Positions 34,465 through 43,027 of a stretch of 64,000 nt of DNA are shown piece by piece. Under the pieces are notes generated by a model, which saw only the letters and a program-made list of their open reading frames with translations, was not told the origin of the DNA and searched no databases. The stretch comes from Nonomuraea thailandensis (GTDB lineage: Bacteria; Actinomycetota; Actinomycetes; Streptosporangiales; Streptosporangiaceae), in NCBI RefSeq assembly GCF_024172165.1, contig NZ_JAMZEB010000002.1, forward strand, positions 6,903,501 to 6,967,500. Reading direction: 5' to 3'. A program made the position numbers and the translations under genes. Within the stretch, counting starts at the first letter, position 1; each line of letters starts with the position of its first letter.

Positions 34465-35928
34465 TCAGGGGCGGGCCGGGTGCGCGTGCGCAGGGGCGCC
34501 GCACCACTGGGCCACCGCCGCCATCGCCTCGCCGGGCAGGTCTCCGCGGTCGGCGGCCCAGGCGACGTAACCGTCCGGACGGACCAGGACCGCGCCCGGC
34601 ACGCCGGGGTCCTCATGACGGGCGACCTTGACGGTGTCCCCCACCGCCCGCGCCACCTCGCCCGACGGTGTCGCGTCCACCAGCAGGGGGCGGCCGTCCC
34701 TGAGCAGCTCGTACAGCCGGCCCTCCGCGCACCGCAGGTCGGGCATGCGGCGGCCGGTCCACGGGTGGGCGCGGCGCGTCGCCGGCGGGTAGTGGATGCC
34801 CAGGCCGGTCAGCCGCCCGGCCAGGAACGAGCGGGAGCGGCCGTACCGCAGCGCCAGCCGGAGCGTCACGTTCCGCAGCGCGCGGCGGATGGCCGAGCGG
34901 CCGAGCACGAGGCGGTTGAAGGCGTCGGTCAGGGTGAGCACCTGGGCGCCCACGCGGTGCCGCTCGCGTTCGTAACTGTCGAGGAGGCCGCCGGGCGCCC
35001 GGCCGCGCAGGACGGCGGCCAGCTTCCAGCCGAGGTTCATCGCGTCGCCGATGCCCGTGTTCATGCCCTGGGCGCCCAGCGGCGAGTGCACGTGCGCCGA
35101 GTCCCCCGCGAGGAACACGCGCCCGGCCCTGTACCGCGCGGCCTGCCGGCGCTCGCTCAGGAAGCGCGAGCTCCACCGCTGCTCGCGCATGCCGAAGTCG
35201 GTGCCCGCGATGCGCACGAAGGCGTCGCGCATCTCCTCCATGGGCAGCGGCACGTCCAGGGGCACCTGCTCGCGCAGCCGGTCCCAGGCGATCGCGCGGA
35301 ACCAGCCGTCGCCGAACGGGACCATGAGGACCACTCCCTCGTCGCTCGCCTCGGCGAACAGCGCGTCCTGCGGCGGCTCGGTGACGCGCACGTCGGCGAG
35401 CAGGATGTGCGTCTGGTACTGCTTGCCGGCGAAGTCGATGCCGGCCAGGCCGCGCACCGTGCTGTGGGCGCCGTCGCAGCCGACGGCGTAGCTCGCCGTC
35501 TCCGTGCGCCCGCCGGCCAGCTCCACGACCACCCGCCGATCGTCCTGGCGCAGCCCCACGACCTCGGCGCCGCGCACGATCTCGACGCCGAGCTCGCGGG
35601 CGCGGGCCTCCAGCAGGTGCTCCGTGCCGCTCTGCGGGACGATCAGCACCATCGGGTACCTGGTCCTGAGCTTGCGCAGGTCGAGCGTGGCGCCGGGGGC
35701 GGGCGCGACCTGGCGCACGGGGACGCCGCGCGCCAGCAGGTCGTCGGCCAGGCCCCGGGCGTCGAGGAGCTCCAGCGTGCGGGCGTGCACGGCGAACGCG
35801 CGGGTGATGTTGGGCTGCTCGGCGCGCCGCTCCAGGAGCCGGCAGCGGACGCCTGCCTGGGCCAGCTCGCACGCCAGCATCAGGCCGGTGGGGCCGGCGC
35901 CTACGACGATCACGTCTGTCTGGGTCAT
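34465..35928 (-). CDS. FAD-dependent aromatic monooxygenase (PHBH fold; rifampicin-monooxygenase-like)
   Basis: A 487-residue class A flavoprotein hydroxylase. The dinucleotide-binding GAGPTG is at ~9-14, the DG-type motif GCDGAHSTVRGLAGIDF at ~150-165, and the GD motif AGDSAHVHSPLGAQGMNTG at ~288-306. A C-terminal thioredoxin-like domain (~390-487) with PLLVDATPSGEVA and VLVRPDGYVAWAADR is present, as in phenol hydroxylases, polyketide hydroxylases and rifampicin monooxygenases. The overall layout recalls the last group, but an anthracycline-type or catabolic hydroxylase cannot be excluded. No biosynthetic genes are adjacent. Confidence 0.88.
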   Translation of the reverse strand: MTQTDVIVVGAGPTGLMLACELAQAGVRCRLLERRAEQPNITRAFAVHARTLELLDARGLADDLLARGVPVRQVAPAPGATLDLRKLRTRYPMVLIVPQSGTEHLLEARARELGVEIVRGAEVVGLRQDDRRVVVELAGGRTETASYAVGCDGAHSTVRGLAGIDFAGKQYQTHILLADVRVTEPPQDALFAEASDEGVVLMVPFGDGWFRAIAWDRLREQVPLDVPLPMEEMRDAFVRIAGTDFGMREQRWSSRFLSERRQAARYRAGRVFLAGDSAHVHSPLGAQGMNTGIGDAMNLGWKLAAVLRGRAPGGLLDSYERERHRVGAQVLTLTDAFNRLVLGRSAIRRALRNVTLRLALRYGRSRSFLAGRLTGLGIHYPPATRRAHPWTGRRMPDLRCAEGRLYELLRDGRPLLVDATPSGEVARAVGDTVKVARHEDPGVPGAVLVRPDGYVAWAADRGDLPGEAMAAVAQWCGAPAHAHPARP

Positions 35929-36225
35929 CGGGGATCACATTCCCTCCGGGTCTGGATGTTCACCACCATGCGCCGGGGGTCCGGGCCGTCGAATCGGTGA
36001 AGTGCACAGTCGGGACGGCCGGTGCGCGGGACCCTCCGGCCGCCACCGCAGGGTCTGGAGGGCCGTGGGCGGCGGCGCGCGGGCAGCGCACGGCACGGTG
36101 GCGGCGGCGGGCGGCACGGTGGCGGCACTGAGCGGCACTGAGCGGCACTGTGGCGGCGCACGCTGGACCGGTGGACCGGTGGAATCACGGATGCGAGCCG
36201 TCCGGACCGGACGCAGGCTCGTCCG
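35929..36225. repeat. Gene-free 297-base stretch with short tandem repeats
   Basis: The gap between the monooxygenase start and the truncated hydrolase contains no supportable gene. It holds three 10-base units ending CGGCACTG at 36121-36150, two GCGGCACGGTG copies at about 36090 and 36111, and a GGACCGGT doublet at 36164-36182. The likely monooxygenase promoter must lie at its left end, but no clear boxes were found. Confidence 0.5.
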
Positions 36226-36726
36226 GTGCGGCATGACGAGACGGTGCTCCCGGTGGGCGGCTTCCTGGTCCGGGCCTATCGCGCGGGCGCGGGCGCGGAG
36301 CTGGTGCTCCTGCACGGTGGCGGGCCGGACGACGCGCGGCGGGCCTGGGAGCCGGTGTGGACGGTGCTGGCCGGGCGGGCGCGGGTGACGGCGCCCGACC
36401 TGCCGGGGTTCGGCGGCACGCCGCTGGGCGCGACCGTGCCGACGCTCGCCGGGTACGCGGCCTGGCTCGGCGCGTTCCTCGACGCGTGCGGCATCGAGCG
36501 GGCCGGGATCGCCGGGCGGTCCTTGGGCGGCCGGATCGCGCTGCGGGCGGCGCTCGACCTGCCGGACCGGGTCAGCCGGGTGGCGGTGTGCGGGGCGCGT
36601 ACCCGGCTCATTGGCAGGCGGCTGGACGGAGTCGCCTGCCCGGTGCTCGTGCTGGGCGACGCGCCCGGCCGGGATGCGGAGGAACTGGCCGCCTTCCTGT
36701 CCCCACGCGCGATCCGCGACCGATGA
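36226..36726 (+). CDS. Short alpha/beta-hydrolase-like protein, probably truncated
   Basis: A 166-residue product starting at GTG 36226. The first ~120 residues are a normal alpha/beta-hydrolase N-terminal half: oxyanion-hole LVLLHGGGPDD, DLPGFGGTP, and a nucleophile elbow GRSLGG. After VSRVAVCGAR the sequence jumps directly to VACPVLVLGDAPGRD, which normally follows the lid domain, and it ends without the catalytic His. The lid and the last helix are therefore missing, about 90-100 residues shorter than the family. It may be a decayed gene or an inactive remnant. Confidence 0.6.
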   Translation: MRHDETVLPVGGFLVRAYRAGAGAELVLLHGGGPDDARRAWEPVWTVLAGRARVTAPDLPGFGGTPLGATVPTLAGYAAWLGAFLDACGIERAGIAGRSLGGRIALRAALDLPDRVSRVAVCGARTRLIGRRLDGVACPVLVLGDAPGRDAEELAAFLSPRAIRDR

Positions 36727-36751
36727 CCGCCCCGTGAGCCCTGTCCTTTCC

Positions 36752-39700
36752 TCAGTGGTCGCCGCCGAGGAGGCCGGGTCGTTCCAGGGAGAGGCGCACC
36801 AGCTCGGCCCTGGACGAGAGGCCCAGCTTCACGAACACCTTGTGCAGGTGGTAGTCGACGGTGCGCGGGCTCAGGAACAGGTGCGCGGCGATCTCCCTGT
36901 TCGTGCCGCCCGCGCTCACCATGCGCGCGATCTGCGACTCCTGGGGAGTGAGGTCGGCACTCGTGCTGGGGTCACGTTTGCGGGCCGTCTCGCCGGTGGC
37001 CTGCAGCTCCACGCGGGCGAGCCCCGCCCAGGGCGCGGCGTCCAGCCGTTCGAAGATCTCACGCGCCGCCCGCAGGTGACGCCGCGCCTCGGCACGCCTC
37101 CGGCGCCGGCGCAGCGTCTCGCCGAACAGCAGCGCCGTCCTGGCCGTGTCGAACGGCCGGCCGGCCCGCGCGTGCAGCGACAGCGCCTCGGTGAAGTGGT
37201 CGTCGGCGCTCTCGACCAGGCCGCGGCAGCGGGACACCAGCGCGTGCGCCCATGGGGAGCGGGCCGGGCCCGCCCAGCGCTGGAGCAGGTCGAGGGCCGC
37301 CGCGGCGCGTTCGGGACGGTCCGCGCGTACGGCGACCTCGACGAGATCGGCGGCGGCGAAGATCTTCACGACGGGATGCCCCTCGCCGGGAGCGGCGTCC
37401 GCCAGCGCCGTCAGCCGGTCGAACGCCTCCCCCGTCCGCCCCTCGCCCAGGTCCAGCAGGGCCAGCGCCCAGGCCGCGATGCCGGCGGGCGGGCCGAGGC
37501 GTTGGCCGATGGCGCGGGCCAGGGCGGCCTCCGCCTCCGCCCGGCACTCCTCGGGGCGGCCCTGGACGGCGGCGATCCAGGCGAGCACGGCGCGGTGGTG
37601 CGCGGCCGTGTTGTCCTGCCCGGTGTCGAGCGCCAGCCTCAGCCCCTCCGTCGCGGTGGCGCGGGCGGCGGCGAACCGGCCCGTCCACATCTGCAGCGCG
37701 CCGAGCGGCGCGAGCACCAGCGGCAGCACGCTGACGGCGGCGGCCGTCCTGGCCCGTACGGCCGCGGCGGTGAACAGGTCGAGTGCCGTCGTGTCCTCGC
37801 CCACGAACATCGCCGCCCCCGCCGCCATGGTGAGGCTCTGGGGGTCGGCCGAGTCCTGCGCCAGCGCGCGGCCCTCGCGCAGCAGCGTCGCGGCCCGCCC
37901 GGCGTCGCCCTCCAGCAGCGCGGCCAGCCCGATCATCAGCTTGCCGCCCGCGGTGACGGCCTCCTCGACCGGCGGCAGCCCGGCCAGCCGCCGCCCGGCC
38001 TCGGCCAGCCTGGGCAGGTCGCCGGCGGTGAAGGCCAGCCTGCCCGCCTCGACCAGCATGCGCGCGGCCTGCCCGGCCTCCCTCACGTCCTCGGCCGACG
38101 CGTCCCGACGTTCCACCTGGCGGTGCCCATCGCCGGCCGGTCGCGCCGGCCGGGCATCGCCGGGTACGCCACCCGCGGCCCCGCCCGCCCCGCCCACACC
38201 CACGCCGGACGCCTCGTCGGCACCCGGGTCCGGCGCAGCGCCGGCCGGGGTCGGTGGGGTGGCGGACGGGGTTGGTGGGGTGGTCAGTTCGGCGCCTGCC
38301 AGGAGGATCGCGTACGCGAGGTCGGGCCGGCCGCAGAGGCCCTCGATCGCGCCGCGGACGTGCTCGCCCCTGGCGCGGAGCCGGGGGTCGGCCGTGCGGG
38401 AGGCGGCTTCGTCCAGCAGGGCGCGGGCGTGGTCGGAGCGGCCGGCCAGCCAGGCCGTCTCGGCGGCAAGGGTGAGGCGGCGGGCGCGGGTCTCGGGGCG
38501 TGCCGTGAGGTCGGCGGCGCGGCGCAGGGCGGTGGCGGCGGAGGCGTGTCCGCCGCGGCGGGTGGCGCGTTCGGCCGACGCCTCCAGCTCGGCCGCGACC
38601 GTCTCGTCGGGGCCGGTCGCGGCGGCGGCCAGGTGCCAGGCCCGGCGGTCGGCGTCCTCGTCCGCCAGCACGGCCGCCAGGGCCTGCTCCACGGCCTGGC
38701 GTTGCAGGAACGTCGCGCCCCGGTAGACGGCCGATCGGACGAGGGGGTGGCGGAAGGTGAGGGCCCCGCCGTCGGCGCGTACGAGACCGGCGTGCTCGGC
38801 CTCGTCCAGCGCGTCCGGGGCCAGGGCGAGCGATCGGGCGGCCCTGAGCACGAGACCGACGTCGCCGCGCTCCTCGGCGGCGGCGATCAGCAGCAGGGTC
38901 TGTGCGGGGGGTGTCAGGCGCCGGACCCGCGAGAGGAAGACCTGCTCGACCACCTCGCCGACGGGCAGCCGTTCGGGCAGCGGGCGCGTGCCGGCGAGCT
39001 GCTCGGCCGAGAGGGAGCCGGGCAGTTCGAGCAGGCCGAGGGGGTTGCCCGCGGTACTGGTCACGAGCAGGGCGGCCACGCCGGGCGCGAGCGCCACGGA
39101 GGTGCGCTCGGCCAGCAGGGCCTGGGCCGCGCCGGCGTCCAGCCCGCGTAACCGCAGCTCGGGCAGCCCCGCCAGCGGGCGAGGGGCTCCCGTGCCCGCG
39201 AACGGCGGCCCTGTACCGGTGCGGGAGAGCGTGCCCGAAGCGCCGGTGCCGGTGAGCGGCCCTGAAGCGCCGGTGCGGGAGACCGGCCCGGGAGGGCCGG
39301 AGGGCGGGGGCGGGCCCGGTTCCTCGTCGCGTGCCGCGAACAGCAGCACGACCCCCTCCGCCTCCAGCCGCCTGGCCACGAACGCCAGCGCGTCGGCGGA
39401 CGCGCCGTCCAGCCAGTGGGCGTCGTCCACCAGGCACAGCAGCGGCCGTTCCTCGGCCACCTCCGACAGCAGGCTCAGCACCGCCACCGACACCAGGAAC
39501 CGATCCCCCTCGACGGGGTCCCCCAGCCCGAACGCCGCCCGCAGCGCGGCGGCCTGACCGGCGGGGATCGCGGCGAGCCGGTCCGCCACGGGGTGCAGGA
39601 GCTGGTGCGCGGCGGCGTACGGGAGCTCGGACTCCGACTCGACCCCGCCGCCCCTCAGCACCCGCATGCCGTCCGCCCGCCCGGCGGCGTAGCCGAGCAG

Positions 39701-39817
39701 GGCGGACTTGCCGATGCCCGCCTCTCCCCTGACGACCAGGACGGCGCTGCGCCGTTCGCGGGCGCCGTCGAGCAGCCGCGCGATGAGAGCGCACTCCCGC
39801 TCCCGGCCATGCAGCAT
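36752..39817 (-). CDS. Large ATP-binding LuxR-family regulator (LAL/MalT-like)
   Basis: A 1021-residue STAND-type regulator. Walker A is GEAGIGKSALLGY (~33-45) and Walker B is LLCLVDDAHWLD (~128-139). A long TPR-like helical middle follows, and the C-terminal LuxR HTH has LTPQESQIARMVSAGGTNRE and LSPRTVDYHLHKVF (~950-1000). Two low-complexity insertions are unusual: a Gly/Thr/Pro repeat with TGASGP units near ~180-215 and a Pro/Gly-rich one near ~540-600. Such regulators switch on polyketide or sugar genes in response to ATP plus an unknown ligand. No obvious target cluster adjoins it. Confidence 0.9.
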   Translation of the reverse strand: MLHGRERECALIARLLDGARERRSAVLVVRGEAGIGKSALLGYAAGRADGMRVLRGGGVESESELPYAAAHQLLHPVADRLAAIPAGQAAALRAAFGLGDPVEGDRFLVSVAVLSLLSEVAEERPLLCLVDDAHWLDGASADALAFVARRLEAEGVVLLFAARDEEPGPPPPSGPPGPVSRTGASGPLTGTGASGTLSRTGTGPPFAGTGAPRPLAGLPELRLRGLDAGAAQALLAERTSVALAPGVAALLVTSTAGNPLGLLELPGSLSAEQLAGTRPLPERLPVGEVVEQVFLSRVRRLTPPAQTLLLIAAAEERGDVGLVLRAARSLALAPDALDEAEHAGLVRADGGALTFRHPLVRSAVYRGATFLQRQAVEQALAAVLADEDADRRAWHLAAAATGPDETVAAELEASAERATRRGGHASAATALRRAADLTARPETRARRLTLAAETAWLAGRSDHARALLDEAASRTADPRLRARGEHVRGAIEGLCGRPDLAYAILLAGAELTTPPTPSATPPTPAGAAPDPGADEASGVGVGGAGGAAGGVPGDARPARPAGDGHRQVERRDASAEDVREAGQAARMLVEAGRLAFTAGDLPRLAEAGRRLAGLPPVEEAVTAGGKLMIGLAALLEGDAGRAATLLREGRALAQDSADPQSLTMAAGAAMFVGEDTTALDLFTAAAVRARTAAAVSVLPLVLAPLGALQMWTGRFAAARATATEGLRLALDTGQDNTAAHHRAVLAWIAAVQGRPEECRAEAEAALARAIGQRLGPPAGIAAWALALLDLGEGRTGEAFDRLTALADAAPGEGHPVVKIFAAADLVEVAVRADRPERAAAALDLLQRWAGPARSPWAHALVSRCRGLVESADDHFTEALSLHARAGRPFDTARTALLFGETLRRRRRRAEARRHLRAAREIFERLDAAPWAGLARVELQATGETARKRDPSTSADLTPQESQIARMVSAGGTNREIAAHLFLSPRTVDYHLHKVFVKLGLSSRAELVRLSLERPGLLGGDH

Positions 39818-39848
39818 GCCCCGATCGTACGACCGCCGCCCGATCGCG

Positions 39849-40214
39849 CTAGTAGCTGAAGGTGGTGGCGCCCTCGTCGCCGATCCACTGCCACATGGGC
39901 ACGGTGCCGCCCAGCTCCGCGCCGCCGATCAACTGCCGCTGGTCGAGCTTGCGGGAGTCGAAGCAGAGGGGGCAGACCAGGAACGTCCCGCCCGCCTTGG
40001 CGTAGCGGGTCATCAGGTCGGCCAGCGGCGGGCAGCCGTCGCAGGCGATCCCGGTGGCGACGCCGTCCAGCGCCAGCCGGGTCGCCTCCTTGGTGAGGAA
40101 CATCAGCGTCGGGCGGCCCTGCTCGGCCGCTCCGACCGCGACCAGGAGCGCCACCGTGACCCGCTCGGGGTCTTCCAGTCCGGTGGTCAAGCTGATGACG
40201 GCCTTGCCTGCCAT
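39849..40214 (-). CDS. DsrE-family protein with two CxxC motifs
   Basis: A 121-residue cytoplasmic protein of the DsrE/DsrF-like sulfur-relay fold. The start AVISLTTGLEDPERVTVALL is the typical first strand and helix; LMFLTKEATRLAL follows. Cysteines occur as CDGC (C58, C61) and CPLC (C81, C84), suggesting a bound metal or redox pairs rather than the single persulfide Cys of DsrE. The start at ATG 40214 gives the usual N-terminus; an upstream frame extension is unlikely. It lies on the same strand as the LAL regulator, 31 bases from it, and diverges from another LuxR regulator. Confidence 0.8.
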   Translation of the reverse strand: MAGKAVISLTTGLEDPERVTVALLVAVGAAEQGRPTLMFLTKEATRLALDGVATGIACDGCPPLADLMTRYAKAGGTFLVCPLCFDSRKLDQRQLIGGAELGGTVPMWQWIGDEGATTFSY

Positions 40215-40366
40215 GGGTGTTCTCCTCGTTCGAAGTCGATCTGACTCGTGTGGATCTCGCGTGGAACGTGCCAGGCGACATTCCACCCCGGCACCCTGTG
40301 CGGCCACATCCGTGCTCGGTACGGAATCCCGGTACGGAGGGCCCTGGGCATCCGGCCGGAGCGCGG

Positions 40367-40372
40367 CATACT
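40367..40372 (+). promoter_or_regulatory. Probable -10 box of leaderless LuxR-type regulator
   Basis: CATACT ends 6 bases before ATG 40379, with no Shine-Dalgarno sequence, a pattern seen repeatedly in this window. No convincing -35. Confidence 0.35.
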
Positions 40373-40378
40373 CCGGTT

Positions 40379-43027
40379 ATGGGTTCGGACGCCGTCCCCG
40401 GGCTGCGGGGTGCGGGCGTGACGGCGCGCGAGTCAGAGGTGCTGTGGCTCGTGGGCGACCGCCTGCAGAATCAGGAGATCGCCGCCAGGCTGCGGGTGTC
40501 GGAGCGGACCGTGGAGAGTCACGTGTCGTCGCTGCTGCGCAAGCTCGGCGGGAGCAACCGGCTGGCCCTGGTCGAGGCGGCGGCCCGGCTCCGCGCGGCC
40601 AGGGAGCCGCTGGACGGGCTGCCCAGGCCGCTGTCGTCGTTCGTGGGCAGGGACGGGGAGGCCGGCGACGTGCTGGGGCTGCTGGAGGCGTACCGGATGG
40701 TGACGCTGACCGGGCCGCCCGGCACCGGCAAGACGCGCCTGGCCCTGCACCTGGCGCACGCGGCGAGCGGGCTGCCGCCCGCCGTCCTGATCGACCTGGC
40801 GCCCGTGACCTCCGCGCGGAACGGCACGGGCGCCGCGGTGGAGCGGGCCTTCGCGGACGCGCTGGGGGTCGTCGGGCAGGAGCACCAGCTCCGGACGCTG
40901 ATCCGCCAGACGCTCGCCGAGGGCGGGCACTGGCTCGTCGTGGACAACTGCGAGCACGTGACCACCGCCGCGGCGTCGCTGCTCGCCGACCTGCTGGCCA
41001 CCACCTCCCACCTGCGCGTGCTGGCCACCAGCCACGGCGCCCTGCACCTCGACGGGGAGGCGGTGTACGAGATCCCGCCGCTGCCGCTGCCGGACGAGCT
41101 CGGCGGGCCCGCCGAGATCCTGCGGTCGGGCGCCGGGCGGCTCTTCGCCGACCGCGCCGCCGCGGCGTCGCCCGGGTTCGAGGTCACGGCGGGCAACGCC
41201 CGGCAGGTCGCGACGCTCTGCCGCCGCCTGGACGGGCTCCCGCTGGCGATCGAGCTGGCCGCGGCCCGGGTGCGGTTCTTCACGCCGGGCGAGCTGCTGG
41301 CCAGGCTGGACGACCGGTTCGCGCTGCTGACCGACGGGGCGCGCGGCGCGCCGGGCCGGCACCGCACCCTGGAGGAGGCCCTCGCCTGGAGCTACGAGCT
41401 GCTGAGCGAGGAGGAGCGGCTGCTGCTGGAGCGCTGCTCGGTGTTCCCCGGCGGGTTCGACTACGACACGGCCGCGCGGGTCGTGGCGTACCCGCCGCTG
41501 GAGCCGGGCGGCCTGGTGCGGATCTTCTCGCGGCTGCTGGACCGGTCGCTGATCTCGTCGCTGCGGCGGGCGGACAGCACCGAGTACCGCCTGCTGGAGA
41601 GCGTGCGGCAGTTCGCGCAGCGGCGGCTGGCCGCGCGCGGCGAGGCGGGGACGGCCAGGGAGCAGCACGCCCGCCACCACCTGGGGCACGCCGTGGCCTC
41701 CGTGCCCGACCTGCGCGGCCGGGACCAGGGGGGCGCGCTGCACTGGCTGCACCGGCGCTCGGCTGATCTGACGGCCGCCCTGCGCTGGGCCCTCGACCGC
41801 GACGACACCACTGCCGCCTGGGAGTTCATCGCGGGCATCGGGACGGCGTGGGAGGTCGTGGGGTGCAGCGGCGAGCTGTTCGACTGGCTCGGCAGGCTGC
41901 TGCGCCGCCCGCCGCCCGACGGCCCGCTGGGCTTCCGTGTCGCGATCACCTGCGCCGTCGTGTTCTGCTACCAGGACACGGAACGCGCGCACGAGTTCGC
42001 CGAGCGGGCCCACCGGATGGCGGCCGGCGGCTCCGCGCACGACCGTGCGCTGGCCCGGCTCGCCCTCGGCTGGACCATGCGGTACGGCGAGCGCCGCGCC
42101 ATCGCGGTCGAGCACGTGCTGCGGGCGGCGGAGGCGTTCGAGCGGCTGGGCGACGACTGGCATCGGGCCCTGGCGATGTCGGCCTGCAGCCACGCCTCCG
42201 ACGGCGCGACCATGCTGTCCAGGCTCACGCAGGCGGCCGACCTGTTCGGCCGGCTCGACGACCACGTCAAGCGGGCCAACTGCCTCAACCAGCTCGCGAT
42301 CAGGGCGATCGAGGAGCGGATCCGCCTGGACGACGTGCCGGGCTGGCTGGCGGAGGCGGCGCGGCTGGCCAGGGCCTGCGGCAACGAGCACGAGCGGCTG
42401 CACGCCGAGGTCTACCGTGCCACCTTCGACCAGCACCTGGGCGAGCACCCGGTCGCGGGGGCCCGCTTCGGCGCCCTGCTGCCCGAGTTCCGGCGGATCG
42501 GCGACCTGCGCTGCGCGGCCCGCTGCCTGCTCGGCCTGGGCCGCGCGGCGTCCTTCGCCGGCGAGCACGACGCGGCCCGCCGTCACCTCGCCGACGGCGT
42601 GCGGGTCGCCGCCGGGCTGGGCGACACCCGCATCACCGCGTCGGGGCTGCGCCTGCTGGCCGGCGCCGACCACGCGGTCGGCCACTTCGAACGCGCCGCC
42701 GCCCTGCTCGGCGCGGCCGAACGGCTCGCGCCCACGGGCCGGCGGGACCCCGATCCGGGCGCCGAGGCACCCGGCGGCCCGCGCGACCGCACTCCGCCCG
42801 CGATCACCGAGGACGCGCACGACCTCGGCCCGGCCGCGATCACCGGGGACACGCGCGACCGCACTCCGCCCGCGATCAGTGAGGACTCGCTGGACCTCGG
42901 CCCGGCCGCCGGGACGGTCACGGCGCTGCGTGACCTGCTCGGGAGGGAAGGCTTCGACTCCGCCTTCGCCGACGGCTACCGCAAGGCGCCGGCCCGCCTG
43001 GCGGAGCTCCTGCCGGCGTCAGGCTGA
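40379..43027 (+). CDS. LuxR HTH / NB-ARC-like ATPase / TPR regulator with N-terminal HTH
   Basis: An 882-residue regulator with unusual domain order: the LuxR HTH is N-terminal (VTARESEVLWLVGDRLQNQE then VSERTVESHVSSLLRKLG, residues ~14-60). It is followed by a STAND ATPase with Walker A TGPPGTGKTRLAL (~113-125), Walker B WLVVDNCEHV and LPLAIELAAARV. A long TPR-like region follows. Near the C-terminus (~800-842) RDRTPPAI and DLGPAA units are repeated two to three times. This resembles the AfsR/LuxR hybrids with reversed order. The 3' end overlaps the convergent SDR gene by 9 bases. Confidence 0.9.
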   Translation: MGSDAVPGLRGAGVTARESEVLWLVGDRLQNQEIAARLRVSERTVESHVSSLLRKLGGSNRLALVEAAARLRAAREPLDGLPRPLSSFVGRDGEAGDVLGLLEAYRMVTLTGPPGTGKTRLALHLAHAASGLPPAVLIDLAPVTSARNGTGAAVERAFADALGVVGQEHQLRTLIRQTLAEGGHWLVVDNCEHVTTAAASLLADLLATTSHLRVLATSHGALHLDGEAVYEIPPLPLPDELGGPAEILRSGAGRLFADRAAAASPGFEVTAGNARQVATLCRRLDGLPLAIELAAARVRFFTPGELLARLDDRFALLTDGARGAPGRHRTLEEALAWSYELLSEEERLLLERCSVFPGGFDYDTAARVVAYPPLEPGGLVRIFSRLLDRSLISSLRRADSTEYRLLESVRQFAQRRLAARGEAGTAREQHARHHLGHAVASVPDLRGRDQGGALHWLHRRSADLTAALRWALDRDDTTAAWEFIAGIGTAWEVVGCSGELFDWLGRLLRRPPPDGPLGFRVAITCAVVFCYQDTERAHEFAERAHRMAAGGSAHDRALARLALGWTMRYGERRAIAVEHVLRAAEAFERLGDDWHRALAMSACSHASDGATMLSRLTQAADLFGRLDDHVKRANCLNQLAIRAIEERIRLDDVPGWLAEAARLARACGNEHERLHAEVYRATFDQHLGEHPVAGARFGALLPEFRRIGDLRCAARCLLGLGRAASFAGEHDAARRHLADGVRVAAGLGDTRITASGLRLLAGADHAVGHFERAAALLGAAERLAPTGRRDPDPGAEAPGGPRDRTPPAITEDAHDLGPAAITGDTRDRTPPAISEDSLDLGPAAGTVTALRDLLGREGFDSAFADGYRKAPARLAELLPASG

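Noticed and set aside
34465..35928. Definite rifampicin-resistance monooxygenase
   Set aside because: The fold and length fit, but the same architecture occurs in many aromatic and polyketide hydroxylases; no diagnostic residue could be confirmed.
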